DNA from: JALOOE01 sp964423545
GTDB lineage: Bacteria; Chloroflexota; Anaerolineae; CG2-30-64-16
Direction of reading: 5' to 3'
DNA length: 9,773 nucleotides
NCBI GenBank assembly: GCA_964423545.1
Contig: CAYRFV010000221.1
Span: forward strand, 1 to 9,773
Positions within the stretch are counted from its first letter, which is position 1. Every line of letters starts with the position of its first letter. The translations under genes and the position numbers were made by a program. This document shows, piece by piece, positions 1-6,445 of the stretch. The notes under the pieces were generated by a model that was not told the origin of the DNA, did no database searches, and was given only the letters and a program-made list of their open reading frames with translations.

Positions 1-354
1 GAGAATCGCGACCAGCGCGCAAGTCGCTGCGTTGTGGAGCCACCGCAGCGGCTCCACGTTGGTCGCCCACAGCAATGCGCCCCCCGAGACAGCCAGCGCA
101 GTCAGCAGCAGGACCGCCAGGTAGCCCATCGGAGAGTTCGGGTGGTCGCCGATCGCGCCTCGTCGCTGCCACGCGTGCCGCCATAGGAAGGCGCCCAGGA
201 CTCCTGCGCTGCCGGCAACGCAGGTAAGGTGCATCGCCAACAACGCCCCGGGCGAGAGCTCCAGGCAGAGCCCGGTCAACACCGCAAGGGAAATCAGCAC
301 CAGCGATCCGATCATCAAAGAACGGTGAGCGACTTGTCCCGGATAGGATTGCAC
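1..354 (-). CDS. Polytopic membrane protein, N-terminal part (possible b-type cytochrome)
   Basis: An open frame of 118 codons runs off the left edge of the window, so the C-terminus is missing. I chose the GTG at 354 because a GGAG Shine-Dalgarno sequence lies 9 nt upstream and an in-frame TAG closes the frame just before it; an ATG at 315 is the alternative. The visible part is strongly hydrophobic, with about four predicted membrane segments (residues ~14-32, 37-58, 78-97, 106-118 and on). Histidines sit in or at the ends of helices (H42 in 'LLAMHLTC', H60, H107 in 'RWLHNAAT'), and 'TGLCL' and 'VSGGALL' turns precede them. This resembles the heme-ligating helical pairs of cytochrome b/b561-like proteins, but the family is not certain. 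A promoter candidate lies at 438-467. It is separated from the OsmC lipoprotein gene by nearly 500 bp, so it is probably an independent unit. Confidence 0.6.
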   Translation of the reverse strand, partial: MQSYPGQVAHRSLMIGSLVLISLAVLTGLCLELSPGALLAMHLTCVAGSAGVLGAFLWRHAWQRRGAIGDHPNSPMGYLAVLLLTALAVSGGALLWATNVEPLRWLHNAATCALVAIL

Positions 355-437
355 TTGATTCTACTCCGTCCGTCAGACCGAGGCCCCGGCAATGCATCCT
401 CGGCAGGACACCCCACTGATCCCGCAAATCTTGTTCA

Positions 438-467
438 AGAATATCACTAGTATCTTATTAATGTCAA
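438..467 (-). promoter_or_regulatory. Sigma70-like promoter for the membrane protein gene
   Basis: On the minus strand a perfect -35 TTGACA (462-467) is followed after 18 bp by TATTCT (438-443, four of six consensus bases). The region is markedly AT-rich compared with its surroundings. It would give a 5' leader of roughly 80 nt before the GTG at 354. An imperfect palindrome (AAGATA...TATTCTT) overlaps the -10 and could be an operator. This is a prediction from consensus only. Confidence 0.45.
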
Positions 468-469
468 TT

Positions 470-649
470 TTGTTCTTGTTGTGTCTTGCGAATGACCCAC
501 GCTTGCCCGATTTGCTGAGCCTTTCCAGCAATACGACCGCGCCTTACTGGAAACGCGGCTCGGGCGTGTCGCAAGGCGGCCATGCGCCAGCTAACGACGA
601 CGCTCAGCAAGCTCAGCGCCCGTACTCCCACGAACTGCGGTTGTCATGT
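470..649. other. Non-coding stretch with short inverted and direct repeats
   Basis: No convincing gene is seen on either strand here. Short structured motifs include TTTCCAG (522-528) with CTGGAAA (547-553), TTGCTG (512-517) with CAGCAA (526-531), and a direct repeat GCTCAGC-AA-GCTCAGC near 603-618. These could be remnants of a dispersed repeat or part of the leader of the membrane protein gene. An 86-codon plus-strand frame crossing it lacks a ribosome binding site and protein-like composition. Confidence 0.3.
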
Positions 650-770
650 TAGTAGTCTGTCAATGATCAAGTGATGAGTTCGTAGTAGCGGCTTTAGTCG
701 CTGGTCCGGCACGAAAACGACTGAAGTCGTCACTACCACCCTGTCAAATCACGGCTGACAGATTACTAGC
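648..770. repeat. MITE-like nested inverted-repeat element (~120 bp)
   Basis: The outer arms TAGTAGTCTGTCA (650-662) and TGACAGATTACTA (756-768) are inverted copies matching at 12 of 13 positions. Inside them GTGAT (671-675) pairs with ATCAC (748-752), and a 19-nt arm at 682-700 pairs with 718-736 at 15 of 19 positions, its halves built on 'agcggctttagtcg' and 'cgactgaagtcg'. The whole block can therefore fold into one long imperfect hairpin. It encodes nothing and lies between two genes. Nested inverted repeats of this size are typical of miniature inverted-repeat elements. I see no clear target-site duplication. Confidence 0.55.
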
Positions 771-788
771 CGGTAGGGACGGGGTGGC

Positions 789-813
789 GCCGGCCGCCTG
801 GCAGGCGACCGGC
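789..813 (-). terminator. GC-rich hairpin after the OsmC lipoprotein gene
   Basis: GCCGG (789-793) pairs with CCGGC (809-813), and GCC/GGC inside extends the stem across a small internal loop. It begins about 25 nt after the lipoprotein stop codon on the minus strand. No T-run follows, so it would be an atypical intrinsic terminator, or simply a structured 3' end. Confidence 0.3.
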
Positions 814-838
814 GACTTCCACTACGCGCTCAGATACG

Positions 839-2014
839 CTACTGCGCCACCGCCATCCCATTGAGCGTGATCGGCGCGGCGCGCACGAGCGTGGTGAAGA
901 CCGGGCAGCGTTTCTGGAACGCCTGCGCCAACTGCTTGGCTTGTTCGGCGTTGGCGCCGTTCGCTGTCGTCGTCACACGCAGAGCCTGGATGTGCGGGCT
1001 GGACGAGCCATCCCGGATGCCGCGCGGGTCGTAGTCCGCTTCCACCACGGCGTTGGTCCCGGTGAGCGGGATGCTCAGCTCCTGGGCCGCCTTTTCGTAG
1101 ACGAAGTTCCCGCAGGTCGCCAGCGCACCCAGCAGCAAATCCATGGGGTTGCGTTCCTCGTTCGGGCCGCCCAGCGGCGGGATCGAATCGATGACGAAGT
1201 GATTGGCGCGTGCCGTGACCAGCGCCCGGCCGGGTTGGTTGGAGAGCGTGGTCGTGATCGTGGCGGTGGTCAGCCCCTGGGTGGCGCCGCTCCTTTTCTG
1301 GTCGCCGGCAGTCACTTCGATCGGGGCGGCGCGCACGAGCGTGGTGTAGATGGGGCAGCGCGCCTGGAATTCCTTCACGAGCTTCGCTTCTTGCTCGGCA
1401 TTGGCGCCGGGCAGCGTCAGATGGACGCGCAGCGCCTGCATGCGTGGATCGAACGCCTCCCCCTTGATCCCGCGCGGATCGAAGTCCCCCTGCACGACGG
1501 CGGTCGCGCCTTTCAGCGGGATCTGCAACTTGGGCGCGGCAACCTCCGCGACAAAGATGCCGCAGGTGCCCAATGATCCCAGCATAATATCAACCGGATT
1601 GACCTCTTCGTTAGGCCCAGCCAGCGCTGCCGGCGAGTCGACGACGAAGTGGTTGCCGCGTGCGCTGACGATCGCGCGACCGGGCTCGTTGGATAGTGTC
1701 GCCGTCACTTTAGCGGTGGCGGTGATCGGCGCTGCCGGCGCCGGGGCGGCGGTGGGTGGCACAGCCGTAGGCGGCGCCGCTGTCGGCGGCACGGCCGTGG
1801 GCGGGACAGCAGTGGGTGGCACGGCCGTAGGTGGCACGGCGGTGGGCGGGACAGCGGTGGGTGGGACGGCCGTTGCCGGCGCGGGTGTAGGTGGGACGGC
1901 CGTAGCCGCCACCTGGGCGCGCGTCACTGGCGCAGGCGCCGGCTGGCAGGCGCTCAACAAGAGCGCCATCACCATCAGCGAAGCGAGAACAGCGTGACGA
2001 AAACGGATTGACAT
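839..2014 (-). CDS. Lipoprotein with tandem OsmC/Ohr-type domains
   Basis: The product is a 391-residue predicted lipoprotein. I chose the ATG at 2014 because GGAG lies 5 nt upstream, whereas a GTG five codons earlier overlaps the only other AGGAG. A signal peptide ends in lipobox LLSAC with Cys23. An extended Pro/Thr/Ala linker (~24-102) with AVPPT repeats follows, then two homologous OsmC-like domains at ~104-233 and ~254-383, offset by exactly 150 residues without gaps. Each keeps the two family cysteines: C151 ('GSLGTCG') and C220 ('QARCP') in the first, C301 ('GALATCG') and C370 ('QKRCP') in the second. OsmC/Ohr proteins reduce organic hydroperoxides with this cysteine pair and usually act as cytoplasmic homodimers of ~140-residue chains. 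Here the arrangement suggests a covalent pseudo-dimer tethered outside the membrane. It lies 102 bp after the small gene at 2117-2377 and is probably co-transcribed with it. Substrate and reductant are unknown. Confidence 0.85.
   Translation of the reverse strand: MSIRFRHAVLASLMVMALLLSACQPAPAPVTRAQVAATAVPPTPAPATAVPPTAVPPTAVPPTAVPPTAVPPTAVPPTAAPPTAVPPTAAPAPAAPITATAKVTATLSNEPGRAIVSARGNHFVVDSPAALAGPNEEVNPVDIMLGSLGTCGIFVAEVAAPKLQIPLKGATAVVQGDFDPRGIKGEAFDPRMQALRVHLTLPGANAEQEAKLVKEFQARCPIYTTLVRAAPIEVTAGDQKRSGATQGLTTATITTTLSNQPGRALVTARANHFVIDSIPPLGGPNEERNPMDLLLGALATCGNFVYEKAAQELSIPLTGTNAVVEADYDPRGIRDGSSSPHIQALRVTTTANGANAEQAKQLAQAFQKRCPVFTTLVRAAPITLNGMAVAQ
1751..1900 (-). repeat. 15-bp coding tandem repeat encoding (AVPPT)n linker
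   Basis: Ten consecutive 15-bp units encode the pentapeptide AVPPT, with two variant units (PAPAT and AAPPT), at residues 39-88 of the lipoprotein. The units differ at synonymous positions, so the array is not a fresh slippage product and the peptide pattern seems to be kept. It forms an extended, probably disordered spacer between the lipid anchor and the OsmC domains. Confidence 0.85.
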
Positions 2015-2116
2015 GTTGGCTCCTTTCACTCCTGACCTGTTGAAACCGATCGCTTCTCAAACCCAAACCAAGACAAACGTGCGCGGCGCTGCTGGCAAGG
2101 CGCACCCCTGGCGCGG

Positions 2117-2377
2117 CTACTGCCTGTTCGCTTCATCAGCAGACTCGCCTCCTTCTCGACGACTGTCTAGCGCACCCATGCCGGATGGGTCGTTGGACAG
2201 CATGGCCAAAAGAATCCTGTAGAGCGTCTCCGGGCTGCGAAAATAGCGCACTTCGCCGTTCACCAGGGATGTCAGCTGTCCGCGCCACTCACCTTGGCCC
2301 GGCGCCAGCTCCTCGCGCCAGAGGCGCAGGAGGAAGAGATGAGAGGTCTCGTGCGTGTGTTGGTCTGAACCATCCAT
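2117..2377 (-). CDS. Small conserved hypothetical protein (86 aa)
   Basis: This 86-residue soluble protein has no signal peptide or membrane segment. After a polar, His-containing start (residues 1-12) comes a core of 'HLFLLRLWREE', then 'EWRGQLTSLVNGE', then 'VRYFRSPETLYRILLAML', followed by a charged, disordered tail. The pattern of strand, WRG, strand, RYF and amphipathic helix resembles a small uncharacterised family I associate with Chloroflexota and cyanobacteria. I do not know its function. The ATG at 2377 is the only convincing start; a weak AAGG lies 11 nt upstream. It is the first gene after the direct-repeat promoter at 2417-2473 and sits 102 bp before the OsmC lipoprotein on the same strand, so it may belong to the same unit as that protein. 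Confidence 0.72.
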   Translation of the reverse strand: MDGSDQHTHETSHLFLLRLWREELAPGQGEWRGQLTSLVNGEVRYFRSPETLYRILLAMLSNDPSGMGALDSRREGGESADEANRQ

Positions 2378-2416
2378 GATGAACCCGGCCTTCGTTTGGC
2401 TACTCTACCTGCGGGG

Positions 2417-2422
2417 AGTATA
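2417..2422 (-). promoter_or_regulatory. Extended -10 box for the small gene (TGcTATACT)
   Basis: On the minus strand TATACT (five of six consensus bases) is preceded by TGC, giving an extended -10. No -35 is seen: the hexamer 17 bp upstream reads CGCTCA and lies within the direct repeats. That is the usual look of an activator-dependent promoter. The leader to the ATG at 2377 would be about 33 nt. Confidence 0.5.
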
Positions 2423-2430
2423 GCAGCGGC

Positions 2431-2473
2431 AGCGTTGCATGAGCGTTGCATGAAAGGAAAAACGCGTTGCTTG
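2431..2473 (-). promoter_or_regulatory. Direct-repeat activator site, SARP-like geometry
   Basis: Two identical 11-bp units CATGCAACGCT (minus strand, 2442-2452 and 2431-2441) lie head to tail, so their cores are one helical turn apart. A third copy, CAAGCAACGCG (2463-2473, 9 of 11 matches), lies 21 bp further upstream. The promoter-proximal unit ends exactly 8 bp before the -10 TATACT. Streptomyces SARP activators are known to bind heptameric direct repeats at 11-bp (or 22-bp) spacing that overlap the -35 and end 8 bp from the -10. The gene just upstream encodes a SARP-type protein. That this protein binds here is my inference. Confidence 0.5.
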
Positions 2474-2572
2474 AAGGGGAATTGGGGACTTTTTACTTCG
2501 AATTGGCGCGGGGATTGCGATCTGCAAAACAATTTACTTGCGCATAGCTTATCCCATCACTAACCAGGCCGA

Positions 2573-5500
2573 TCAGGCGGCGACTTCTCTGTGCAGCGGC
2601 GCGGCCCAGAAGCGTCGCCGGGCGGCTGCGTCGGCGATCGTGGCGGCGCGACGTTGGAGCTGTTCGCGCGCCATCCAGAGCGGAACGGCAGACCTGGGAT
2701 CGCCGGTGGCTTGGAGGATACGCACGCAAGTCAGATAGACCTGCAGCGCCTCATCGGTGGCGTCGAGGTGGCGCAAAGCAAGGTGCTCCAAGATCTGCTC
2801 GACGATTTGCTTCGCCCGGGCGAGCTCCCCCTGCCTGTGCGCCAGATGCGCCAATCCGGCCAACGGATAGATCGAGCGGTTCGTCTGCTGCAGGGCGCGA
2901 TGCAATTCGAACGCCCTTTGCAGGGCTACGGCTGCCTCATCGAAGCGGCCGAGCGGGATCAGTGCTTGACCCAGGCGCGCAAGTGTGTAGGCGATCTGGC
3001 GCCGATCATCCAGTTCCTCGGCGTATCGTAACCCGCGGTTGAGCTCCTCGAGCGCGGCTTCCTGCTCCCCGCTGAGATGATGCAGCAAGCCCAGCTCGCT
3101 CCACGTCTTGGCGAGCCAACCGCGCGCCTCGGAGGCTGTCTGCTTTTCGAGCGCGGCATGATTCAATGCCTGCGCTCGCGCGTAGTCGCCCATATTCAGC
3201 GCCAGAAAGGCCAGATAGTTGAGCGCCGCTCCTTCATAGTGACTCTGTTCGCTCTGTCGGTCGATCTCAAGGCTGTGCTGCAAGGCCAACTCCGCCTGCG
3301 CATAGTCCCCTGTATGCGTATAAAGCACGCCCAGATTGCGAGAGAGGAGACTCTCCAAGACGCGATAGCCGGATTCGCAACACACGGCCATCCCCTCCCG
3401 ATAGAACTTCTCCGCCCGCGCATACTCACCTTCACCTTGCGCTACCAACGTGTAGCCCAGCTTGTTCAGCGTGCTGGCTTCGCCCTCCTTGTGGTCTACC
3501 GCGCGATAGCACGCCAACGCCCTTTCCAGATAGCCCACAATCACCTCGGCCTGGGCGCCGGAAAACATCGATACGGCAGCCAGCGTCTCGTACGATCTGC
3601 CGAGAGCCACGGAGGGAGCCGCCCGGGGTGCGCCCTCAACCGCCGGCAGCAACTCACGGCGCGCCTCCTCAAGTCTGCCGCGCAGGAAATACGTTCGACC
3701 CAGGACCGCACGCGCCTCGGTTTCCAGAGCGAACTCTCCCGTGTCGTGCGCCAACGTGGTGGCCTGTTGGAGAGTGGCAATCGCGGATTCGGTCTGGCCG
3801 GCGTCTGAAAAATACCATCCCAGGCGCGTCAGCGTCACGATCATCGGTTTCGCGCCCGACGCAGCCGGCGTCTGCTGCTCAAGCAGGTGCCGAGCAAGCG
3901 CCATCATCTCCGTCAGGTCGGCCAGGCGGCGCTCCGGCTGCGCCATCGCATCGTAGCATGCTTCGCGTCGAGCCAGCAGCGTGAAACGGCGGTGCACGTC
4001 GTCGTCAGGCGCCAGCGCCAGCGCCCGCGTCAGATAGTGGGTCGCGTCTGTGTGGGCAAACTGGGCAAGCGCAGAGGTGCTCGCGCGCTCATTGAAGTGC
4101 AGCGCCTGGGCCCGGTCTCCTGCCAGCTCATAGTGCGCCGCAATCTGGCCGCTCACCGCATCGAGCTCATGGGCGTGGCGATCGACCAAGGCCTGCGCCA
4201 CGCGCCGATGCAGATGCCGGCGCAGCATGGGGCTGATCTCGCCGTACGCTACCTCGCGAATGCGGTCATGGCTGAAGTCGTAGGCATCCACGCTCTGCTC
4301 ACGGATGATGCGCCTGCGCCACAATTCGTCCAGCGCAGCCACCAGGTCGCGCTCCGGTCGCTCGCTGGCATCTGCCAGCAGGTCGAAGGTGAAAGCCCGT
4401 CCGATCACCGCGGCGATGCGCGCCAGCTGGCGCGCCGAAGCCGATAGCTGCGCCAGGCGCGCGCCGATGACGGCCTGAACCTTGTCGGGAAGGGGCTGGG
4501 ACACGGATAGCGGAGACGGAGCCAGCGCGGCGCTGGCCCCGTCTTGCGCACCTGCGCTCAGATCTTCACTGCGCAGAATCTCAACCACAAACAGCGGATT
4601 GCCCTCAGTCTGGACAAACAACTGCTCCTTTGCGCCCGCAGAGAGCTCGCGCTGGGTCACATGGGATGCCAGCTGCGCCACTTCGGCAGCCGAGAGCGGC
4701 GCAAGGGGGATGCTCACGCAGCGGTTGCTGCCCTGGAGCTCAAGGCGCAAGCGGTGGAGCGGATGGACCTCGTCGATTTCCTCGGGGCGCAGCGTGCCGA
4801 CCACCAGGAGTTCACGGGGCTGGTCGACGCGCAACAGCAGGTGCAGCCAGGCCAACGTCTCGCCGTCACACCATTGGAGATCGTCGAAGTGAATGAGCAG
4901 CGGCCCGCCGGCGGCCAGGCAGCCGTGGACCAGCGCCTCCTGGAAGCGGCGGTGCTGCCATTCTTCCGTGATAGGCGCGGCTGCAGGAAGATGGGGATGG
5001 GCAGCCGCCAGCTCCGGCAGCAGCCGGCTGAGCTCGCTGAGCCACACGGGGCCCAGCTTGCCCAGCGCCGCGTAGATCGGTCGATTGCGCAGCAGATCGA
5101 CCAACGGTGCGTAGGCGGCCGCGCCCTCGGCCGCATAGGCGCGCGTATAGGCGACAACCATCCCCTGGCGCTTGACGGTGTCGAGCATCTCCTCGGCCAG
5201 CCGCGTCTTGCCGATGCCAGCCTCGCCTTCGATCAAGACAAGCTGTGGGTGACCCTCGCGGGCGCTCTGCCACAGGCTGCGCAGCCGGTTCCACTCTGCA
5301 GTTCGCCCGACCAACGGCGCGGCGGTCGCCGCCAGCGGTTGAACGGGCATCTGCGGTTGGTCTTCCAGCCACAGCAGCCGCTGATAGAGTTCCTCGGTGG
5401 CCGGGCTGGGATCGACCCCCAGCTCATCGCGCAGGAGCGTAGCGCACGTATGATAGACGCGCAGGGCGGCCGCCCGATCGCCGTTGAGCAGGTGCAGGCG

Positions 5501-6103
5501 CATCAACAGCCGATGGCTCGATTCCTGCAGGGAGTCCTGGCTCAACAGGCGTTGGGCGCAGGCGATGGCATCGGCATAGGCGCGCTGCGCTTCGTACAGC
5601 TCGGCCAACCTTGTCAGCGCGCCGGCATGGAGCGCGCGCAGCCGTTCGCGCTCGACGAGAATCCAGTCGTCGTAGAAACCCGGCAGCAGATCGCCACGGT
5701 AGAGGGCGATCGCATCCTGATAGGCCGCGGACTTGGTCGCAGGTGAAGCGGTGGTCTCGCCGCGCTGAAACGCCGCTTCGAAGCCGGCGACATCCAGTGT
5801 GAAGGCCGTATCGCTCCGCCATGCCATCGTCTCGGCCGTAAGTGATAGAAAGTGGTCAGTTGCGGGCAATGCCTGGCGCAGCAGGTAGAGCAGCTTGCGC
5901 AGGTTGGCGAAGGCTTGTTTTTCCGATGAGTCGGGCCAGAAGAGGAACGCGATCTGCTGGCGGGAGAGCGCCAGATCGCGATGTAGGGTCAGATATGCCA
6001 GCAGCAGCTGCAGGCGCGCCTGGTTCAGACCATCGACGGGCTTTCCGTCCAGGAGAAGCTGAAAATGGCCGAGCAACCGCAGCTCGATGCGGTCCGCGTT
6101 CAT
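2573..6103 (-). CDS. Large SARP/AfsR-like regulator: wHTH-BTAD-ATPase-TPR
   Basis: The product is a 1176-residue predicted cytoplasmic transcriptional activator. I chose the ATG at 6103 because the SARP fold starts at once ('IELRLLG'); in-frame GTGs at 6148, 6178 and 6199 are alternatives. Residues ~5-98 form the OmpR-like winged helix ('LSRQQIAFLFWPDSSE', 'ANLRKLLYLLRQALP'). Residues ~101-245 are the BTAD helical domain ('LYRGDLLPGFYDDW', 'LRDELGVDPSPATEELY'). Residues ~264-600 are a STAND/AAA-type ATPase with Walker A GEAGIGKT (293-300) and Walker B LLIHFDDLQW (402-411). From ~640 to ~1150 come TPR-like helical repeats, which in this class usually sense a ligand or partner. Binding and hydrolysis residues look intact, with no frameshift. 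Its own promoter may be at 6270-6298. Its target may be the direct-repeat promoter that follows its stop codon. The signal it senses cannot be read from the sequence. Confidence 0.92.
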   Translation of the reverse strand: MNADRIELRLLGHFQLLLDGKPVDGLNQARLQLLLAYLTLHRDLALSRQQIAFLFWPDSSEKQAFANLRKLLYLLRQALPATDHFLSLTAETMAWRSDTAFTLDVAGFEAAFQRGETTASPATKSAAYQDAIALYRGDLLPGFYDDWILVERERLRALHAGALTRLAELYEAQRAYADAIACAQRLLSQDSLQESSHRLLMRLHLLNGDRAAALRVYHTCATLLRDELGVDPSPATEELYQRLLWLEDQPQMPVQPLAATAAPLVGRTAEWNRLRSLWQSAREGHPQLVLIEGEAGIGKTRLAEEMLDTVKRQGMVVAYTRAYAAEGAAAYAPLVDLLRNRPIYAALGKLGPVWLSELSRLLPELAAAHPHLPAAAPITEEWQHRRFQEALVHGCLAAGGPLLIHFDDLQWCDGETLAWLHLLLRVDQPRELLVVGTLRPEEIDEVHPLHRLRLELQGSNRCVSIPLAPLSAAEVAQLASHVTQRELSAGAKEQLFVQTEGNPLFVVEILRSEDLSAGAQDGASAALAPSPLSVSQPLPDKVQAVIGARLAQLSASARQLARIAAVIGRAFTFDLLADASERPERDLVAALDELWRRRIIREQSVDAYDFSHDRIREVAYGEISPMLRRHLHRRVAQALVDRHAHELDAVSGQIAAHYELAGDRAQALHFNERASTSALAQFAHTDATHYLTRALALAPDDDVHRRFTLLARREACYDAMAQPERRLADLTEMMALARHLLEQQTPAASGAKPMIVTLTRLGWYFSDAGQTESAIATLQQATTLAHDTGEFALETEARAVLGRTYFLRGRLEEARRELLPAVEGAPRAAPSVALGRSYETLAAVSMFSGAQAEVIVGYLERALACYRAVDHKEGEASTLNKLGYTLVAQGEGEYARAEKFYREGMAVCCESGYRVLESLLSRNLGVLYTHTGDYAQAELALQHSLEIDRQSEQSHYEGAALNYLAFLALNMGDYARAQALNHAALEKQTASEARGWLAKTWSELGLLHHLSGEQEAALEELNRGLRYAEELDDRRQIAYTLARLGQALIPLGRFDEAAVALQRAFELHRALQQTNRSIYPLAGLAHLAHRQGELARAKQIVEQILEHLALRHLDATDEALQVYLTCVRILQATGDPRSAVPLWMAREQLQRRAATIADAAARRRFWAAPLHREVAA

Positions 6104-6269
6104 CGGCCTCGCAGCGCGGTTCTCGATGTGTTGTTGCTCAGCGGTCACCCTGGAGCCTGCCTCTCCTCGTCCAGTCACAGCTCGCTGAAATGAACGCACT
6201 CTGCGATGGGTGGGTCATGTCATCAAGGAAACCTGACGTGCGAACTCAATGCGACCCATTTGCCCGGTG

Positions 6270-6282
6270 ATTGTGCCACAAT
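6270..6282. promoter_or_regulatory. 13-bp palindrome ATTGTG-C-CACAAT over the -10
   Basis: This is a perfect 6-bp inverted repeat around one central base. One arm is itself the predicted -10 of the regulator gene, so a dimeric protein bound here would block that promoter. The identity of such a protein is unknown. Confidence 0.4.
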
Positions 6283-6298
6283 ACCGCCCAGTTGGCAA
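6270..6298 (-). promoter_or_regulatory. Sigma70-like promoter for the SARP-type regulator
   Basis: On the minus strand TTGCCA (6293-6298, five of six) is followed after 17 bp by CACAAT (6270-6275, four of six). It lies between the end of queA and the regulator start, giving a leader of about 160 nt to the ATG at 6103 or about 65 nt if the GTG at 6199 is used. Confidence 0.4.
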
Positions 6299-6374
6299 GC
6301 AGGCGCGCTAGACCCGAGCGCGGCTGCCAAGATCATGATGCAGGCGCATGTACGGTCAGGGAGAGCAAAGCCGG

Positions 6375-6389
6375 CCTCGCGCCACGAGG
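6375..6389 (-). terminator. Weak hairpin downstream of queA
   Basis: CCTCG (6375-6379) and CGAGG (6385-6389) form a 5-bp stem with a 5-nt loop, about 55 nt after the queA stop codon. Only a TTT lies downstream on the minus strand, so termination here would be inefficient or factor-dependent. Confidence 0.25.
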
Positions 6390-6445
6390 GACGAGCGGAT
6401 CGCGTCAGTGAGCAGGCGAAGGAGAGCGGTGCGAAACGCCATGAC

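Noticed and set aside
229..450. 73-codon plus-strand open frame
   Set aside because: It overlaps the better supported minus-strand membrane protein and has low-complexity composition.
392..652. 86-codon plus-strand open frame with a hydrophobic start
   Set aside because: It has no ribosome binding site and overlaps the promoter of the minus-strand membrane gene; the hydrophobic stretch comes from the AT-rich promoter DNA.
1751..1900. Tandem repeat considered as a CRISPR array or minisatellite
   Set aside because: The 15-bp units have no spacers and are in frame inside a lipoprotein gene, encoding AVPPT.
2378..2572. Terminator for the SARP-type gene
   Set aside because: I found no stable hairpin with a T-run on the minus strand after 2573; read-through into the downstream genes cannot be excluded.
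3077..3808. 243-codon plus-strand open frame
   Set aside because: It is antisense to the TPR region of the regulator; codon bias of the real gene explains it.
4544..5746. 400-codon plus-strand open frame
   Set aside because: It is antisense to the ATPase and BTAD region of the SARP-type gene, whose motifs are clear, and its composition is shadow-like.
6357..6443. 28-codon minus-strand frame starting just after the queA stop
   Set aside because: It could be an amphipathic peptide, but it has no ribosome binding site and is too short to support without conservation.
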